From Ignavibacteria bacterium (GTDB lineage Bacteria; Bacteroidota; Ignavibacteria; Tepidaquicellales; OLB5): 10,522 bases of DNA. Within the stretch, counting starts at the first letter, position 1, and each line of letters starts with the position of its first letter. This document shows positions 1 through 7,801 of this stretch, piece by piece. The notes under the pieces were generated by a model. It made no database searches and was not told the origin of the DNA. It was given only the letters and a program-made list of their open reading frames with translations. The translations under genes were made by a program, and so were the position numbers. The stretch is taken from the NCBI GenBank assembly GCA_026417195.1, contig JAOADS010000068.1, positions 1 to 10,522 of the forward strand, given 5' to 3'.

Positions 1-2
1 AT

Positions 3-1322
3 ATAGGGATCAAGTTTCTTGGTTCTGACCCCTGGGGAACAAACAGAGGAGACACAGTTCAGGTAAACAGGCATTTCGTCACGTGGCAGTTCAGAAACAC
101 AGTTGACCCGGTTTACTTTGCACCTCAAAGTGATGAAGGCACAGGTACTCAGATCGGAAGATATGGTAAACTTAAAGGTTTCTTCACCGGAAACATCAGG
201 GTAAACCCTTCTATTTTATCACAGATAAAACAACCATCAAACAGATCTATACTCGTATCAGGGGGACCGTATGCAAAACTTGATTACCTTGACACTCTTG
301 AAGTTGTATTTGGAGTAATATGTGCCAAGAAAACCGGAAACGATCCTCAGCAATGGGACTCTCTTTATCAGAGAGCTACGCTTCACAGCAATGCAACCTG
401 GTGTCAGAAAGCATATAACGGAGAAGACAAAAACGGAAATGGCAGACTTGATCCCGGTGAAGACTTAAACGGCAATGGTGTTCTTGACAGATATTTACTG
501 CCTTCTCCGCCAGACATTCCTCGGACTAAACTTGTAACTGAAGGCAGAAAGGTTACACTATACTGGGCTGCAAATTCTGAAAGAAGCATAGATCCGATCA
601 CACTTGAAAGAGATTTTGAAGGTTATAGGCTTTACAGAACTAATGCAGGCGCAGACATTGATTTAACCAGACCTTTACTCAGTTCTTTTGTGCTTACAGG
701 TGATTTCGACAGCATAAATGCAATCGGAAATAACACCGGTTTCGGTTACATTAAACTTTCACAACCTAAAACTTTCCCAAATGATACAAATCTTTACTGG
801 TATCGCTTTGAATATGACAATCAGCTAGCTGGATGGCAGTATGTATATGCACTCACCGCATATGACAAAGGTGATTCTGCAAACAATCTTGAATCACTCG
901 AGTCAAGCCTTATAGCTAATTCCTTCAGGATCATTCCAGGTACTCCTCCAAACGAAGACGAAACGACTCCGATTGGGGTTTATCCAAATCCATATTACGG
1001 CAATGCTGCCTGGGACGGCAGACAGGAAAGAGAAAGGAAAATATATTTCTTCAATTTACCGGAGCTTTGCGAAATCACGATTTACACAGTTGCAGGAGAT
1101 GTAGTTGATAAATTCACACATGATGCCAGAAGCTATAATGGCGGAGACATACAATGGTTCAAAACCTTTGCAGACGGAACTCAGATACTTGCCGGTGGTG
1201 AACATGCTTGGGACCTGATTTCCAGAAGTGATCAGGCAATAGCGACTGGACTTTATATTTTCACAGTGAAAAACCTGAAAACCGGATTTATAAAAAAAGG
1301 AAAATTTTTAATAATAAAATAA
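3..1322 (+). CDS. Secreted cell-surface protein with Ca-binding-like repeat, FN3-like domain and T9SS-type C-terminal domain (5' truncated)
   Basis: The reading frame is open from the window edge to TAA at 1320-1322, so only the last 439 residues are seen and the true start lies upstream. An internal GTG at 690 is not a plausible start because coding continues unbroken before it. Visible residues 142-162 form a double Asp/Asn/Gly-rich motif (DKNGNGRLDPGED then LNGNGVLD), resembling thrombospondin-type-3 or EF-hand-like calcium loops. A proline-rich linker follows, then a fibronectin-III-like domain at about 170-300 (VTLYW, then FEGYRLYRT). From about residue 324 the tail starts with VYPNPYYG and ends TGLYIFTVKN...KKGKFLIIK. 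This is the pattern of a T9SS type A sorting domain, but with an insertion of about 30 residues containing HAWDLISRSDQ. The protein is therefore inferred to cross the outer membrane through the type IX system. No enzymatic domain is visible in this part. It is followed 7 bases later by the next operon gene. Exact function unknown. Confidence 0.85.
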   Translation: MGIKFLGSDPWGTNRGDTVQVNRHFVTWQFRNTVDPVYFAPQSDEGTGTQIGRYGKLKGFFTGNIRVNPSILSQIKQPSNRSILVSGGPYAKLDYLDTLEVVFGVICAKKTGNDPQQWDSLYQRATLHSNATWCQKAYNGEDKNGNGRLDPGEDLNGNGVLDRYLLPSPPDIPRTKLVTEGRKVTLYWAANSERSIDPITLERDFEGYRLYRTNAGADIDLTRPLLSSFVLTGDFDSINAIGNNTGFGYIKLSQPKTFPNDTNLYWYRFEYDNQLAGWQYVYALTAYDKGDSANNLESLESSLIANSFRIIPGTPPNEDETTPIGVYPNPYYGNAAWDGRQERERKIYFFNLPELCEITIYTVAGDVVDKFTHDARSYNGGDIQWFKTFADGTQILAGGEHAWDLISRSDQAIATGLYIFTVKNLKTGFIKKGKFLIIK

Positions 1323-1329
1323 AATCATC

Positions 1330-3594
1330 ATGAAAAAATATTTAAAATACTTACCGGCTCTTTTATTAACTGGATTTATAGGTTACTATTTTATTTACAC
1401 GACTACAATCATGTATGTTCAGACTGTGCCCATGGATTCACTTGTGCTTGGGCGTGACCGCTCACTGAGAGTTGGTGATACAGTTACAGTAACCGGCAAA
1501 GTTGTTGCTCCGGCAGTTGTGAATGCTTCCGGAAATGATTTCAGGATACTTCTTAGAGGAACTAATTCCAGAACTATTTATATACAGGACACAACTAATA
1601 GTCTCTGGGGTGGAATTATAGTAAGACAGGCTGACACAGTCTCAAATACCGGAATAACCACGCTTGACTCGGGAATGAAGGTTACCTTAACGGGTATAGT
1701 TCAGGAATTTCCGGATATAATTTCATCCGGTGCAACACAGCTGAAACTTGATACACTTCAGATAATTCAGGTTCTGCCCACGATTAAAAGAAGACCTGCT
1801 CCGATTACAGTTAATGTTTCTGACTTTGACTCAGCAGGAGGCAATGTAAAGTTCACAACCGGAGAGAAATATGAAGGTATGCACGCACAGATTAATAACG
1901 TAACCATAGGCCCGCAAAGTCCTTTGGGGTTAAGAAATATCAGAAGATTAATAGATGCTCAGGGTAATTTCATTTATTTAAGGGACTTCTCCAACTTCTT
2001 TTCTGTAAGCCCATCGCCCGGCTGGGGCTGGACTGCCTGGACACCTCCTTCAATAGGTGCAAGTGTCAACTATATAAGAGGCGTAATAATAAACAGCGCC
2101 TATGCTGACGGAAACGGCGGATTATATCCATACGTGATCGTGCCAATCTATCCGAACGACTTTAGTTTGGGAAATACACCACCTTTCATAAGTAACGTTT
2201 CAAGAATACCATGTATTCCCAAACCAGCTGATTCAGTTCAGATAAACGTTACTGTTGTTGACACTTTATATAGGCCTATGGCTGTTGACAGTGTTCAGCT
2301 ATTTTACAGGGTTAACAGAGGACCGTATATAAAACTTAATATGAATCAGTCCGGACCGGTTTATTTCAGAAAGATAGGACCACAGTCTCTGGGTACTTTA
2401 GTGGAATATTTCATAAAAGCTGTTGATAATCAGGGAGCTGTAAGACTCAGCCCGTCTGATACCAACAGATCAACTTATTTTTATTACGTTAAAAGCTCAG
2501 ATACCTTTTCAATCAGAGAAATCCAATACACTCCGAACAGAGGAGGATTTTCAGGTTACGTAAATTGTGAAGTGATAACTGAAGGTGTTGTAACCTGCGA
2601 TACCTCTGATATCCCTGCTTTTTCATTCTCAGGTCCCGGAGGGACTCAAACTTCACCGAGGCGTGTGATAATTCAGGATCCTAATATAAGCAGTGGCTGG
2701 AGCGGAATATGGATTACAGGTAATCCTACAGACGTTCTGCAACGCGGCCAAAGAGTCAGAGTCAAGGGTACCGTTGAGGAAAATTTCGGTATGACAAGAA
2801 TCAATATAGCAACTCCGGGTGATATCCAGATATTAGGTACAGCATCTCTTCCTCCGTTTCAGGATCTCACACCGGGTGACGTAGCAAACTCAAAAGTTGA
2901 CGGAGATACAACTGCAGAGAAATGGGAAAGTGTACTCATAAGATTTCCGAATCAGGTTGTAATATCATGTGTAAATGCATCAAGTCAGACAGGTTGTACA
3001 TCTGAATTCCCCCTTCCGGATACTGCTTTCAGGCGTAACTTCGGAGAAATTTTCGTTGTTTACCAGAATCAGAATATAGAAGCCAGAGTAGAACTTCAGG
3101 ACGGAAGCCATAATAAGGTAAACGGATGGGATCCGTCCCTTGCAAATTATTACAACCAAAGCCTGCCCGGACATTTGCTGTGGAGATGGGACGGAATTTC
3201 TTACCTGCGCGGAGTTTTATATTTTGCATTTGACAGATATAAACTTGTACCGAGGAAAAATGATGACTTCGGTAACGTTATAGCTGTTGAACCTATATCT
3301 AATGAGTTCCCTTCATCTTTCTGGCTGAAGCAGAACTTTCCCAATCCTTTCAATCCGTCAACAAATATAGTTTACAACATACCTTCAGCATCAGTTGTTA
3401 CGCTTAAAGTTTATAATCTTATAGGGCAGGAAGTAATGAAATTAGTTGACGGAATTCAGAACATAGGCAAATATGAAATAAAGCTTGACGCTTCAAAACT
3501 TGCATCCGGAATGTATATATACGTGCTTGAAGCAGTTACTATAGATGAAGGTTCCAAATTCAAAGAGGCAAGAAAAATGGTAGTTATAAGGTAA
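1330..3594 (+). CDS. Secreted OB-fold-repeat protein with T9SS type A sorting domain
   Basis: 754 residues, ATG start after an A/T-rich leader with no Shine-Dalgarno. The N-terminus (MKKYLKYLPALLL, hydrophobic to about residue 29) is a long signal peptide; the mature end is probably near Gln31, since the motif Q-x-x-P-[MI]-D-S also begins the mature part of the related gene at 9883. Domains: module A, about 46-278; an Ig/FN3-like domain, about 282-387 (VQLFYRVN, then VEYFIKAVDNQG); module B, about 398-644; T9SS sorting domain, about 664-754 (LKQNFPNPFNPST, then VYNLIGQEV, ASGMYIYVLEA, KMVVIR). Each module resembles the OB-fold (DUF5689/YhcR-like) domains of secreted Bacteroidota proteins: an IYIQD or VIIQD strand, a G-x-x-V-x-V-x-G turn, a [GA]EK[YW]E motif, and a closing Y-[IL]-R-G-V strand. 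In other proteins such domains accompany nucleases or phosphatases, but I see no catalytic domain here, so a binding or adhesive surface role is inferred. It is likely anchored on or released from the surface by the T9SS. Confidence 0.85.
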   Translation: MKKYLKYLPALLLTGFIGYYFIYTTTIMYVQTVPMDSLVLGRDRSLRVGDTVTVTGKVVAPAVVNASGNDFRILLRGTNSRTIYIQDTTNSLWGGIIVRQADTVSNTGITTLDSGMKVTLTGIVQEFPDIISSGATQLKLDTLQIIQVLPTIKRRPAPITVNVSDFDSAGGNVKFTTGEKYEGMHAQINNVTIGPQSPLGLRNIRRLIDAQGNFIYLRDFSNFFSVSPSPGWGWTAWTPPSIGASVNYIRGVIINSAYADGNGGLYPYVIVPIYPNDFSLGNTPPFISNVSRIPCIPKPADSVQINVTVVDTLYRPMAVDSVQLFYRVNRGPYIKLNMNQSGPVYFRKIGPQSLGTLVEYFIKAVDNQGAVRLSPSDTNRSTYFYYVKSSDTFSIREIQYTPNRGGFSGYVNCEVITEGVVTCDTSDIPAFSFSGPGGTQTSPRRVIIQDPNISSGWSGIWITGNPTDVLQRGQRVRVKGTVEENFGMTRINIATPGDIQILGTASLPPFQDLTPGDVANSKVDGDTTAEKWESVLIRFPNQVVISCVNASSQTGCTSEFPLPDTAFRRNFGEIFVVYQNQNIEARVELQDGSHNKVNGWDPSLANYYNQSLPGHLLWRWDGISYLRGVLYFAFDRYKLVPRKNDDFGNVIAVEPISNEFPSSFWLKQNFPNPFNPSTNIVYNIPSASVVTLKVYNLIGQEVMKLVDGIQNIGKYEIKLDASKLASGMYIYVLEAVTIDEGSKFKEARKMVVIR
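1465..2163 (+). repeat. OB-fold-like module A (first copy of intragenic domain duplication)
   Basis: Residues about 46-278 of the protein at 1330-3594. Landmarks in order: VTVTGKVV, IYIQD (83-87), the second V-T-L-T-G-I-V strand (118-124), GEKYEG (178-183), YIRGV (248-252) and a closing PNDF (275-278). The same landmarks recur in the same order in module B. The duplication is seen at protein level; the nucleotide copies have diverged, so this is an old duplication. The OB-fold assignment is inferred from the pattern. Confidence 0.6.
2521..3261 (+). repeat. OB-fold-like module B (second copy of intragenic domain duplication)
   Basis: Residues about 398-644 of the same protein. The landmarks correspond to module A: CEVITEGVV, VIIQD (446-450), VRVKGTVEE (476-484), AEKWES (529-534), YLRGV (625-629), with DDF at 645-647 closing it. 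It carries four Cys (413, 423, 547, 556), none of which is in module A, so disulfides specific to this copy are possible in the periplasm or outside the cell. It sits directly before the T9SS sorting domain. Confidence 0.6.
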
Positions 3595-3604
3595 CTTATC
3601 AGAA

Positions 3605-3607
3605 TTG
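3605..3607 (+). other. TTG start codon decides the start of the lipoprotein gene
   Basis: In this frame a TAA lies just upstream at 3587-3589. Between that stop and the signal peptide the only usable initiation codon is TTG at 3605; no in-frame ATG or GTG occurs until well inside the protein. Starting at TTG gives a complete Lys-containing, hydrophobic, Cys-terminated lipoprotein signal closely like that of the next gene (both begin MKIF). No Shine-Dalgarno is present; the leader is A/T-rich. Confidence 0.75.
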
Positions 3608-4987
3608 AAAATATTTCTGAAAATATTATTAACATTTACGGCAGTTTCTGTAATTCTGTTCTATTCATGCAGTGAACTGCCTGAAGGTTTCAAATCAAAT
3701 TCAGCTCCTGAAACCTATCTTTCCCTTTTCCCAGACAGCATAATCAGTCCACAGAAGACAAGAATAAAAATATCCTGGTGGGGTGATGATCCGGACGGAC
3801 TCGTTCAGGGATACAGGTTCTCCTTTGACAGTCTTAACTGGACATTCACTCCAAATAACGACAGCACATTCCTTCTGATAATAGTAGGAAATGACAGCAC
3901 ATTCAGGTTCTGGGTATCAGCAGTTGACAATGAAGGAAATATTGACCCTACGCCTGCAACTAACCTTTACCCCGTTTATAATTCTCCGCCTGATGTAAGG
4001 TTTAACCTTGGCACAGAAATTCCTGATACAACCTTTCCCGTGGCAAGCTTCGCCTGGACCGGAACAGATCCGGACGGAGACAATACAATAAAATATTATC
4101 ACTGGGCACTTAATGACACAAATAACTGGCGGAGAATACCCGGAAATATCAACCTTATCACTTTAAAACTGGACAGTGGTATAGTTCCGAACACAAATAA
4201 TGTATTTTATCTCAAAGCTGAAGACATAGCAGGTAAATTCAGTCCGGTGAGAAGGATGCCAGACTCAACTAGAAGGTGGTTTGTAAGACCAAAGACAGGT
4301 AATATACTGCTTATAAATGATTATTTCAGAACAGCTCCCACAGACGTGAATCAGGCAGTTGCGTTTTACCGTAATGCCCTTGACAGTGCATATTTAAATG
4401 CCTATAGTTATCTGGACATAAAAGTTGCAAACGGAGCAAACATTCCGAAAATAATAAATCCTATGTTTGTTGAAACATTGAGGTTATTTCAATGTGTAAT
4501 ATGGTTTGCAAACAGGGGAAATTCTCCGGTTGACAACCCCAATTTCGAACTTGCACAACAATCACTTCCCTTTTATTTTGCATCAGGGGGAAAAATATTT
4601 TTCTCATGTGGATTTCCGAATACAATAGATGCTCAGGGAAGTATAATTAACTTTGCACCTGTGGACAGCGTAACTTTCTATCAGGTTACAACTATGCCTC
4701 TACAGACTCAGATAAGCTGGGATCCATCATATCCCATACTTGAAAGTGGTTCGCCCGGACCCGACAGAGTCAGAGGCATAATATTCCGTGCACCGGCTTA
4801 TCCTGTTTATAAAATACCGTTCAATCCGCCATATGATACTGCAAGAATGACCGTATGTATTAAGGACTCGCAGACCAATCCGAAAGTTGTATTTATGTCA
4901 TTACCGCTTAACAGGGTAAACTTCAACGGAAATGCAACTGTATTTTTAAGGAGAATTATAAGTACTGAATTCGGAATCACAAACTGA
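3605..4987 (+). CDS. Lipoprotein with two Ig/FN3-like domains and a C-terminal GATase1/ThuA-like domain
   Basis: 460 residues, starting at TTG. The N-terminus (MKIFLKILLTFTAVSVILFYSC) is a lipoprotein signal with Cys22 as the lipidated residue; the -3 position is Phe, looser than the classical lipobox but tolerable in Bacteroidota. Two Ig/FN3-like domains follow at about 34-122 and 126-220; each has an aromatic-rich strand ending in a DPDG turn (WWGDDPDG, then AWTGTDPDGD). From about 231 the sequence reads like a Rossmann-type GATase1/ThuA-like domain: strand NILLIND (233-239), an Asn/Tyr-rich helix region, strand VIWFANRG (298-305), the turn SGGKIFFSCGF (327-337), and a closing VVFMSLPL with a final helix ending EFG. 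Cys335 falls roughly where a glutaminase nucleophile would be, but no matching His/Glu pair is recognisable, so catalysis is doubtful. It probably acts at the outer membrane, facing the periplasm or the surface. It sits 1 base ahead of the TonB receptor gene, suggesting a shared task. Function unknown. Confidence 0.8.
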   Translation: MKIFLKILLTFTAVSVILFYSCSELPEGFKSNSAPETYLSLFPDSIISPQKTRIKISWWGDDPDGLVQGYRFSFDSLNWTFTPNNDSTFLLIIVGNDSTFRFWVSAVDNEGNIDPTPATNLYPVYNSPPDVRFNLGTEIPDTTFPVASFAWTGTDPDGDNTIKYYHWALNDTNNWRRIPGNINLITLKLDSGIVPNTNNVFYLKAEDIAGKFSPVRRMPDSTRRWFVRPKTGNILLINDYFRTAPTDVNQAVAFYRNALDSAYLNAYSYLDIKVANGANIPKIINPMFVETLRLFQCVIWFANRGNSPVDNPNFELAQQSLPFYFASGGKIFFSCGFPNTIDAQGSIINFAPVDSVTFYQVTTMPLQTQISWDPSYPILESGSPGPDRVRGIIFRAPAYPVYKIPFNPPYDTARMTVCIKDSQTNPKVVFMSLPLNRVNFNGNATVFLRRIISTEFGITN

Positions 4988-4988
4988 T

Positions 4989-7799
4989 ATGAAAATATTC
5001 TGTGAAATATTACTTCTTTTAATTCTAAACGTTTACCTTACCTTTTCCCAGAACGGGACAATATACGGTTCGATTACTGACTCAGCCGGTTATCCGCTAC
5101 CGGATGTTAACGTTAAAATAAAGGGAAGCTATATAGCAACAGCCACAGATGAAAACGGAAAATATGAACTCAAAAACGTTCCATCCGGTGAATATACAGT
5201 TCAGATTTCAGCTATAGGTTATAAAACGGTGGAATACACCGGTATCAAGCTTAAATCGGGAGAAAACAAAAAACTTGATATAACCTTAAGCACGACTTCA
5301 TACACTATAGGCGAAGAAATACTTGTTGTGGGAGACAGACCTCTTCTTGATATTGAACAGACTGAAAGCAAACATATTATGACAGCTAAGGACATTGAAG
5401 GAAAGATAGTTGAAAACGTAATTGACCTTGTAACTCTTCAGCCCGGAATAATCAAACAGGATGAAGCTATTTACATCAGAGGTGGCCGTTCAGATGACAA
5501 TTCCTATTTACTTGATGGTGTTTCCGTGCAGGACCCACTTGCAGGCACTGGCTTCGGGCTTCAGCTTTCCGCTCAGGCTCTTGAGGAGATAGAAGTTATA
5601 ACCGGAGGCTATAATGCAGAATACGGACAGGCAACCTCGGGAGTAGTAAATGTCAAAACTAAAGATGGTTCATACGACAAGTATTTTATTAACATGAGTT
5701 ACAAAAAAGATAATCTTGGATTTAACAGAAACTGGCAATCAACATTCAATACAGATTTCTTTGAAATCAACATAGGAGGTCCTGAACCTTTTACCAAATA
5801 TCTTTTGAAAAATATACTTGGCATTAAACTTCCCGGTGAAATTACTTTCTTCGGAAATTTCCTGATGAATATATCAGATGGTTTTCTTGGCAGAGAATAT
5901 AAAGCTAAGCAGCTCATCTCATCTATTTTTCATGGCACGAGATATGCTCCGCGTCAAAACAATAACTGGTTCTGGCTTGGTAAACTTACTTGGAAAGTCA
6001 GACAGAATATTAAAATTTCCTATTCATACAATCAGTCTGTTGCAATTAATCAGAATTCACAAAGTCTTCAGACAAACCTTGAATACGTTGAGCCTGATCC
6101 GGGTTATCAGTATAACTTTCAGGAAATCCTAGATAATGCCAATACATACACACATCTGAACATATTCCATTCCCTCGGATGGGAACATGCAGTTGGTTCT
6201 AGAACACTTTACGAAATTAAACTTACAAGATATTTCACTCATCTGAGAGCAGATGCAAACGGACTTTTCTGGAACGAATATACTGAAGCTCAGGACGTGG
6301 TAAAACCACCCTTTGTTTACTACCCTACCGGAGATACCAATAATCCCTGGGGAATTATACCCGGCGATGGTTTCTATGACATAGGAAATTCTTTCACATG
6401 GCATGACCATTATGTTGATGAATACCGCTTCAAGGCAGACTTAAACCACACATTTAATCCTAAAAACAAATTCAAGGCCGGAGTGGAAATGGCATTTCAG
6501 GAAATGCAGCTCATAGATGTATATAAGCCTTGGATCGGAACTTTCGGGCTGAATAATGATGCCTATAAAGTTTATCCAGCCTTCGGCTCGCTCTATGCTC
6601 AGGACAAAGTAACATATAAAGGTATGATACTTAATTTCGGATTAAGGTTTGACTACTGGTTCCCCGGAAAACTTGTTGATGACCAGATAAACAATCCGCT
6701 TGCTGTAACAATACCCGAGCAGGTCAGGAGAGATTACATTAATGACACATATAACTTCTTCGGAAGAAGATGGAAAGCTAGACTGTCTCCGAGAATAGGA
6801 ATATCGCATCCTATAACAGACAATCAGACTTTGTTTTTCAGTTACGGACATTTTTCAAAACGTCCGAAACCTCAGTTCGTATATGCGAAGATAGCAAATC
6901 TTAGTTCTAAATCTTCCTTCCAGAAATTCGGAAATCCGAATCTCAATCCTGAAACTACCGTCTCGTATGAACTTGGTTTGAGAAATCAGTTTACACTGAA
7001 TGACGTCCTTACAGTTACTGCATATTATAAAGACATATATGACTACGTTGCAACTGTATCTGCTAAAATTAACGATCCGAGATTTGCGGGTCAGAGTTTC
7101 ATAACATATGTAAATCAGGATTATACCAAGTCCAGAGGAATAGAAATAGACTTCAAAAAACGCATAGGCAAATGGTTTAATGGTAATATTCACTTCACTT
7201 ACTCAATTGCAACAGGGAAAAGCTCATCAGCAGATCAGGGTTACCTTGTTGCAACGGGCGGTGCATTTGAAACTATCGGGGAAAATTACCTCAGCTGGGA
7301 CAGACCGATTCAACTTTCCGGAAATGCTTCCTTCTTCTTTGCCAAGGGAGAAGGAATTTTCGGATGGGGTAAAAACATAATTGATGACATAGCCGTAAAG
7401 ACAAGAATTTTTTATCAGTCCGGTAAACGTTATACACCTCAGATACCAACCGGCACTTTACCCAACGGAAGACCGGAGTATGAACCTGATGTGGACAATC
7501 CGCTCAGCAAGATCGGCAGTCCGTGGTTCTGGACAGACATTTCTGTTGATAAATATTTCAGATTCTCAAAGTTCCGTTTCACATTGTCTCTGGAGATAAT
7601 AAATCTGTTCAATAACAGAAATGCAGCTATTATAAATCCGGTAACTGGAACTGCATATGAATACGGAGACCCTACGCCTAATAGCTGGAATGATCCGCTT
7701 TATCCTGATCTGCAGGCTCCGATAATCCCGTATCCGTTTAATCCGGCAAGATACCTGACTCCGAGACAAATAAGATTCGGCCTTTCATTTCAATACTGA
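4989..7799 (+). CDS. TonB-dependent outer-membrane receptor with carboxypeptidase-regulatory-like N-terminal domain
   Basis: 936 residues. Signal peptide 1-20, with cleavage probable between Ser20 and Gln21. A CarboxypepD-regulatory-like beta-sandwich spans about 22-101 (GTIYGSITDSAGYPLPDVNV, then ATDENGKYEL and VPSGEYTV). A TonB-box-like stretch EEILVVG (109-115) precedes the plug domain at about 118-226, which has the classic IYIRGGRSDDNSYLLDGV and EEIEVITGGYNAEYGQATSG motifs. The rest is a 22-strand-type beta barrel with the usual late motif GNPNLNPET (648-656) followed by SYELGLRN, and it ends in an aromatic residue (FGLSFQY), as outer-membrane barrels do. It should import a ligand across the outer membrane using TonB-ExbBD energy. 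No SusD partner follows; instead a PorV-like gene overlaps its stop by one base and a lipoprotein gene precedes it by one base. The substrate cannot be deduced. Receptors of this build are common in Ignavibacteria-type genomes. Confidence 0.93.
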   Translation: MKIFCEILLLLILNVYLTFSQNGTIYGSITDSAGYPLPDVNVKIKGSYIATATDENGKYELKNVPSGEYTVQISAIGYKTVEYTGIKLKSGENKKLDITLSTTSYTIGEEILVVGDRPLLDIEQTESKHIMTAKDIEGKIVENVIDLVTLQPGIIKQDEAIYIRGGRSDDNSYLLDGVSVQDPLAGTGFGLQLSAQALEEIEVITGGYNAEYGQATSGVVNVKTKDGSYDKYFINMSYKKDNLGFNRNWQSTFNTDFFEINIGGPEPFTKYLLKNILGIKLPGEITFFGNFLMNISDGFLGREYKAKQLISSIFHGTRYAPRQNNNWFWLGKLTWKVRQNIKISYSYNQSVAINQNSQSLQTNLEYVEPDPGYQYNFQEILDNANTYTHLNIFHSLGWEHAVGSRTLYEIKLTRYFTHLRADANGLFWNEYTEAQDVVKPPFVYYPTGDTNNPWGIIPGDGFYDIGNSFTWHDHYVDEYRFKADLNHTFNPKNKFKAGVEMAFQEMQLIDVYKPWIGTFGLNNDAYKVYPAFGSLYAQDKVTYKGMILNFGLRFDYWFPGKLVDDQINNPLAVTIPEQVRRDYINDTYNFFGRRWKARLSPRIGISHPITDNQTLFFSYGHFSKRPKPQFVYAKIANLSSKSSFQKFGNPNLNPETTVSYELGLRNQFTLNDVLTVTAYYKDIYDYVATVSAKINDPRFAGQSFITYVNQDYTKSRGIEIDFKKRIGKWFNGNIHFTYSIATGKSSSADQGYLVATGGAFETIGENYLSWDRPIQLSGNASFFFAKGEGIFGWGKNIIDDIAVKTRIFYQSGKRYTPQIPTGTLPNGRPEYEPDVDNPLSKIGSPWFWTDISVDKYFRFSKFRFTLSLEIINLFNNRNAAIINPVTGTAYEYGDPTPNSWNDPLYPDLQAPIIPYPFNPARYLTPRQIRFGLSFQY

Positions 7800-7801
7800 T
7801 G
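7797..7801 (+). other. TGATG stop/start overlap coupling receptor and PorV-like genes
   Basis: The TGA stop of the receptor (7797-7799) shares its final A with the ATG start of the next gene (7799-7801). Such overlaps typically allow translational coupling, consistent with the two proteins being made together. No Shine-Dalgarno is evident. Confidence 0.8.

Noticed and set aside
690..1322. A separate 210-residue gene starting at GTG 690
   Set aside because: The same frame is open and clearly coding back to the window edge (Ca-loop motif and FN3-like start lie upstream of 690), so this is the tail of a longer gene.
1280..1345. A/T-rich junction as possible promoter or terminator
   Set aside because: No stem-loop with a T-run and no clear Bacteroidota TAnnTTTG -7 box; the A-rich leader is better explained as an SD-independent translation start.
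6129..6410. Minus-strand open frame inside the TonB receptor gene
   Set aside because: It runs wholly opposite a well-supported receptor, shows no recognisable domain or signal, and fits chance openness in AT-rich coding DNA.
6855..7193. 112-codon minus-strand open frame inside the receptor barrel region
   Set aside because: Composition is low in recognisable motifs and the sense strand encodes the conserved GNPNLNPET barrel region; treated as an antisense shadow.
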